From contig NZ_JAAXMT010000015.1 in NCBI RefSeq assembly GCF_012277075.1, positions 1 to 58,135 on the forward strand: 58,135 bases of DNA, given 5' to 3'. Numbering within the stretch: position 1 is the first letter of the stretch; every line of letters starts with the position of its first letter. The notes below the pieces were generated by a model. It ran no database searches. It had not been told where the DNA came from and was given only the letters and a program-made list of their open reading frames with translations. This document shows, in pieces, positions 57,860 to 58,135 of the stretch. The position numbers were made by a program, and so were the translations under genes. The DNA is from Streptococcus alactolyticus. Its GTDB lineage: Bacteria; Bacillota; Bacilli; Lactobacillales; Streptococcaceae.

Positions 57860-58135
57860 TTAGCGATTTTGGGTTGAAGTGTAATCGTAAAGTTTGTTAT
57901 GCGTTATGAGGTAATACATTGTCCGAATAAGGCGATGTATAGAGGCAATCGTATGTGGCTTCGTTGAAGTTGTTTGCGATTGTCTTTTTCGTTTCTCATA
58001 GAAGTCTTCAATATGGCAATGATTAGTATGGCTAGCCGCAGCGATGTTGTGAATACACTTAAACAGAATCTTTCTAGCGTAGGGATTACCACGCTTGGTA
58101 ATGTGTTCCTTAGCGAGGAAGTTTCCAGACTCATA
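57860..58135 (-). CDS. IS110-family transposase, C-terminal part (runs off the window)
   Basis: The correct minus-strand frame enters at the window edge as YESGNFLAKEHITKRGNPYAR and ends at TAA (57860-57862), 91 residues. KRGNPYARKILFKCIHNIAAA is the conserved region with the serine-like transposase tail of IS110/IS902 elements. The rest, including the RuvC-like DEDD domain, is beyond the window. This recombinase class works with an element-encoded bridge RNA. Confidence 0.8.
   Translation of the reverse strand, partial: YESGNFLAKEHITKRGNPYARKILFKCIHNIAAASHTNHCHIEDFYEKRKRQSQTTSTKPHTIASIHRLIRTMYYLITHNKLYDYTSTQNR

Noticed and set aside
57904..58134. Minus-strand 76-codon ORF at the right edge
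   Set aside because: The adjacent frame on the same strand reads as a clear IS110 transposase C-terminus, so this ORF is out of frame.

Overview
The window is chromosomal DNA from a low-GC Gram-positive coccus, almost certainly a Streptococcus and probably of the bovis/equinus group. The genus rests on gene order (dnaA-dnaN-DUF951-ychF-pth-mfd-rqcP-divIC-small ORF-serine hydrolase-tilS-hpt-ftsH-rrn on one side of the origin, parB-htrA-rlmH on the other), the streptococcal protein sequences, a CiaR box at htrA and a Veg-type gene after dnaB. The species group is an inference from general resemblance only.

Origin region (1-18.4 kb). The replication origin lies at about 13.86-15.58 kb, in two noncoding blocks flanking dnaA that carry DnaA boxes and a TAG-repeat DnaA-trio. 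Leftward from it run the replication, translation and cell-division genes, ending in the 5' end of a 16S rRNA gene that leaves the window. Rightward are parB, htrA and rlmH, with a third DnaA-box cluster between htrA and rlmH.

Middle core (18.4-36.56 kb). Three tRNA genes (Arg, Glu, Asn), a YfhO membrane protein, an ABC-F ATPase and a YitT protein are followed by a Trp T-box with trpS, then guaB, a GRP-family sugar transporter with a CcpA-type cre site, and recF-yaaA. Divergent from these is a rightward operon: two M16 peptidase-like genes, rodZ, pgsA, ecfA1, ecfA2 and ecfT. A near-consensus parS lies inside ecfA1.

Accessory region (36.56-46.76 kb), inserted between ecfT and a LysM-protein gene. 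It is layered. (a) An ISL3-type transposase remnant and an hsdS gene split by an IS3-family fragment, with no hsdM or hsdR. (b) A relic of a phage-satellite-like element: the 3' part of a superfamily 3 helicase/replication gene, an iteron-type replication origin just downstream of it, two small ORFs and perhaps a cold-shock gene. (c) Inside that relic, a roughly 5.6 kb element of clostridial type carrying a large serine recombinase, an arsR/permease/thioredoxin/arsC resistance cluster and a ParB-like gene with an in-frame stop. Both junctions of this inner element can be read, and its attB and attP can be reconstructed.

Right core (46.8-57.7 kb). LysM/Apf-like secreted protein, HAD phosphatase, two-subunit L-serine dehydratase, mnmA, mnmG, gdpP-rplI-dnaB and veg. 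The window ends in the 3' end of an IS110-family transposase gene.

The most notable items are the iteron origin beside its truncated replication gene, the reconstructed serine-recombinase attachment sites, the two identical-class ArsR operators, a candidate ~60-nt RNA gene beside hsdS, and the DnaA boxes spread over three intergenic regions.
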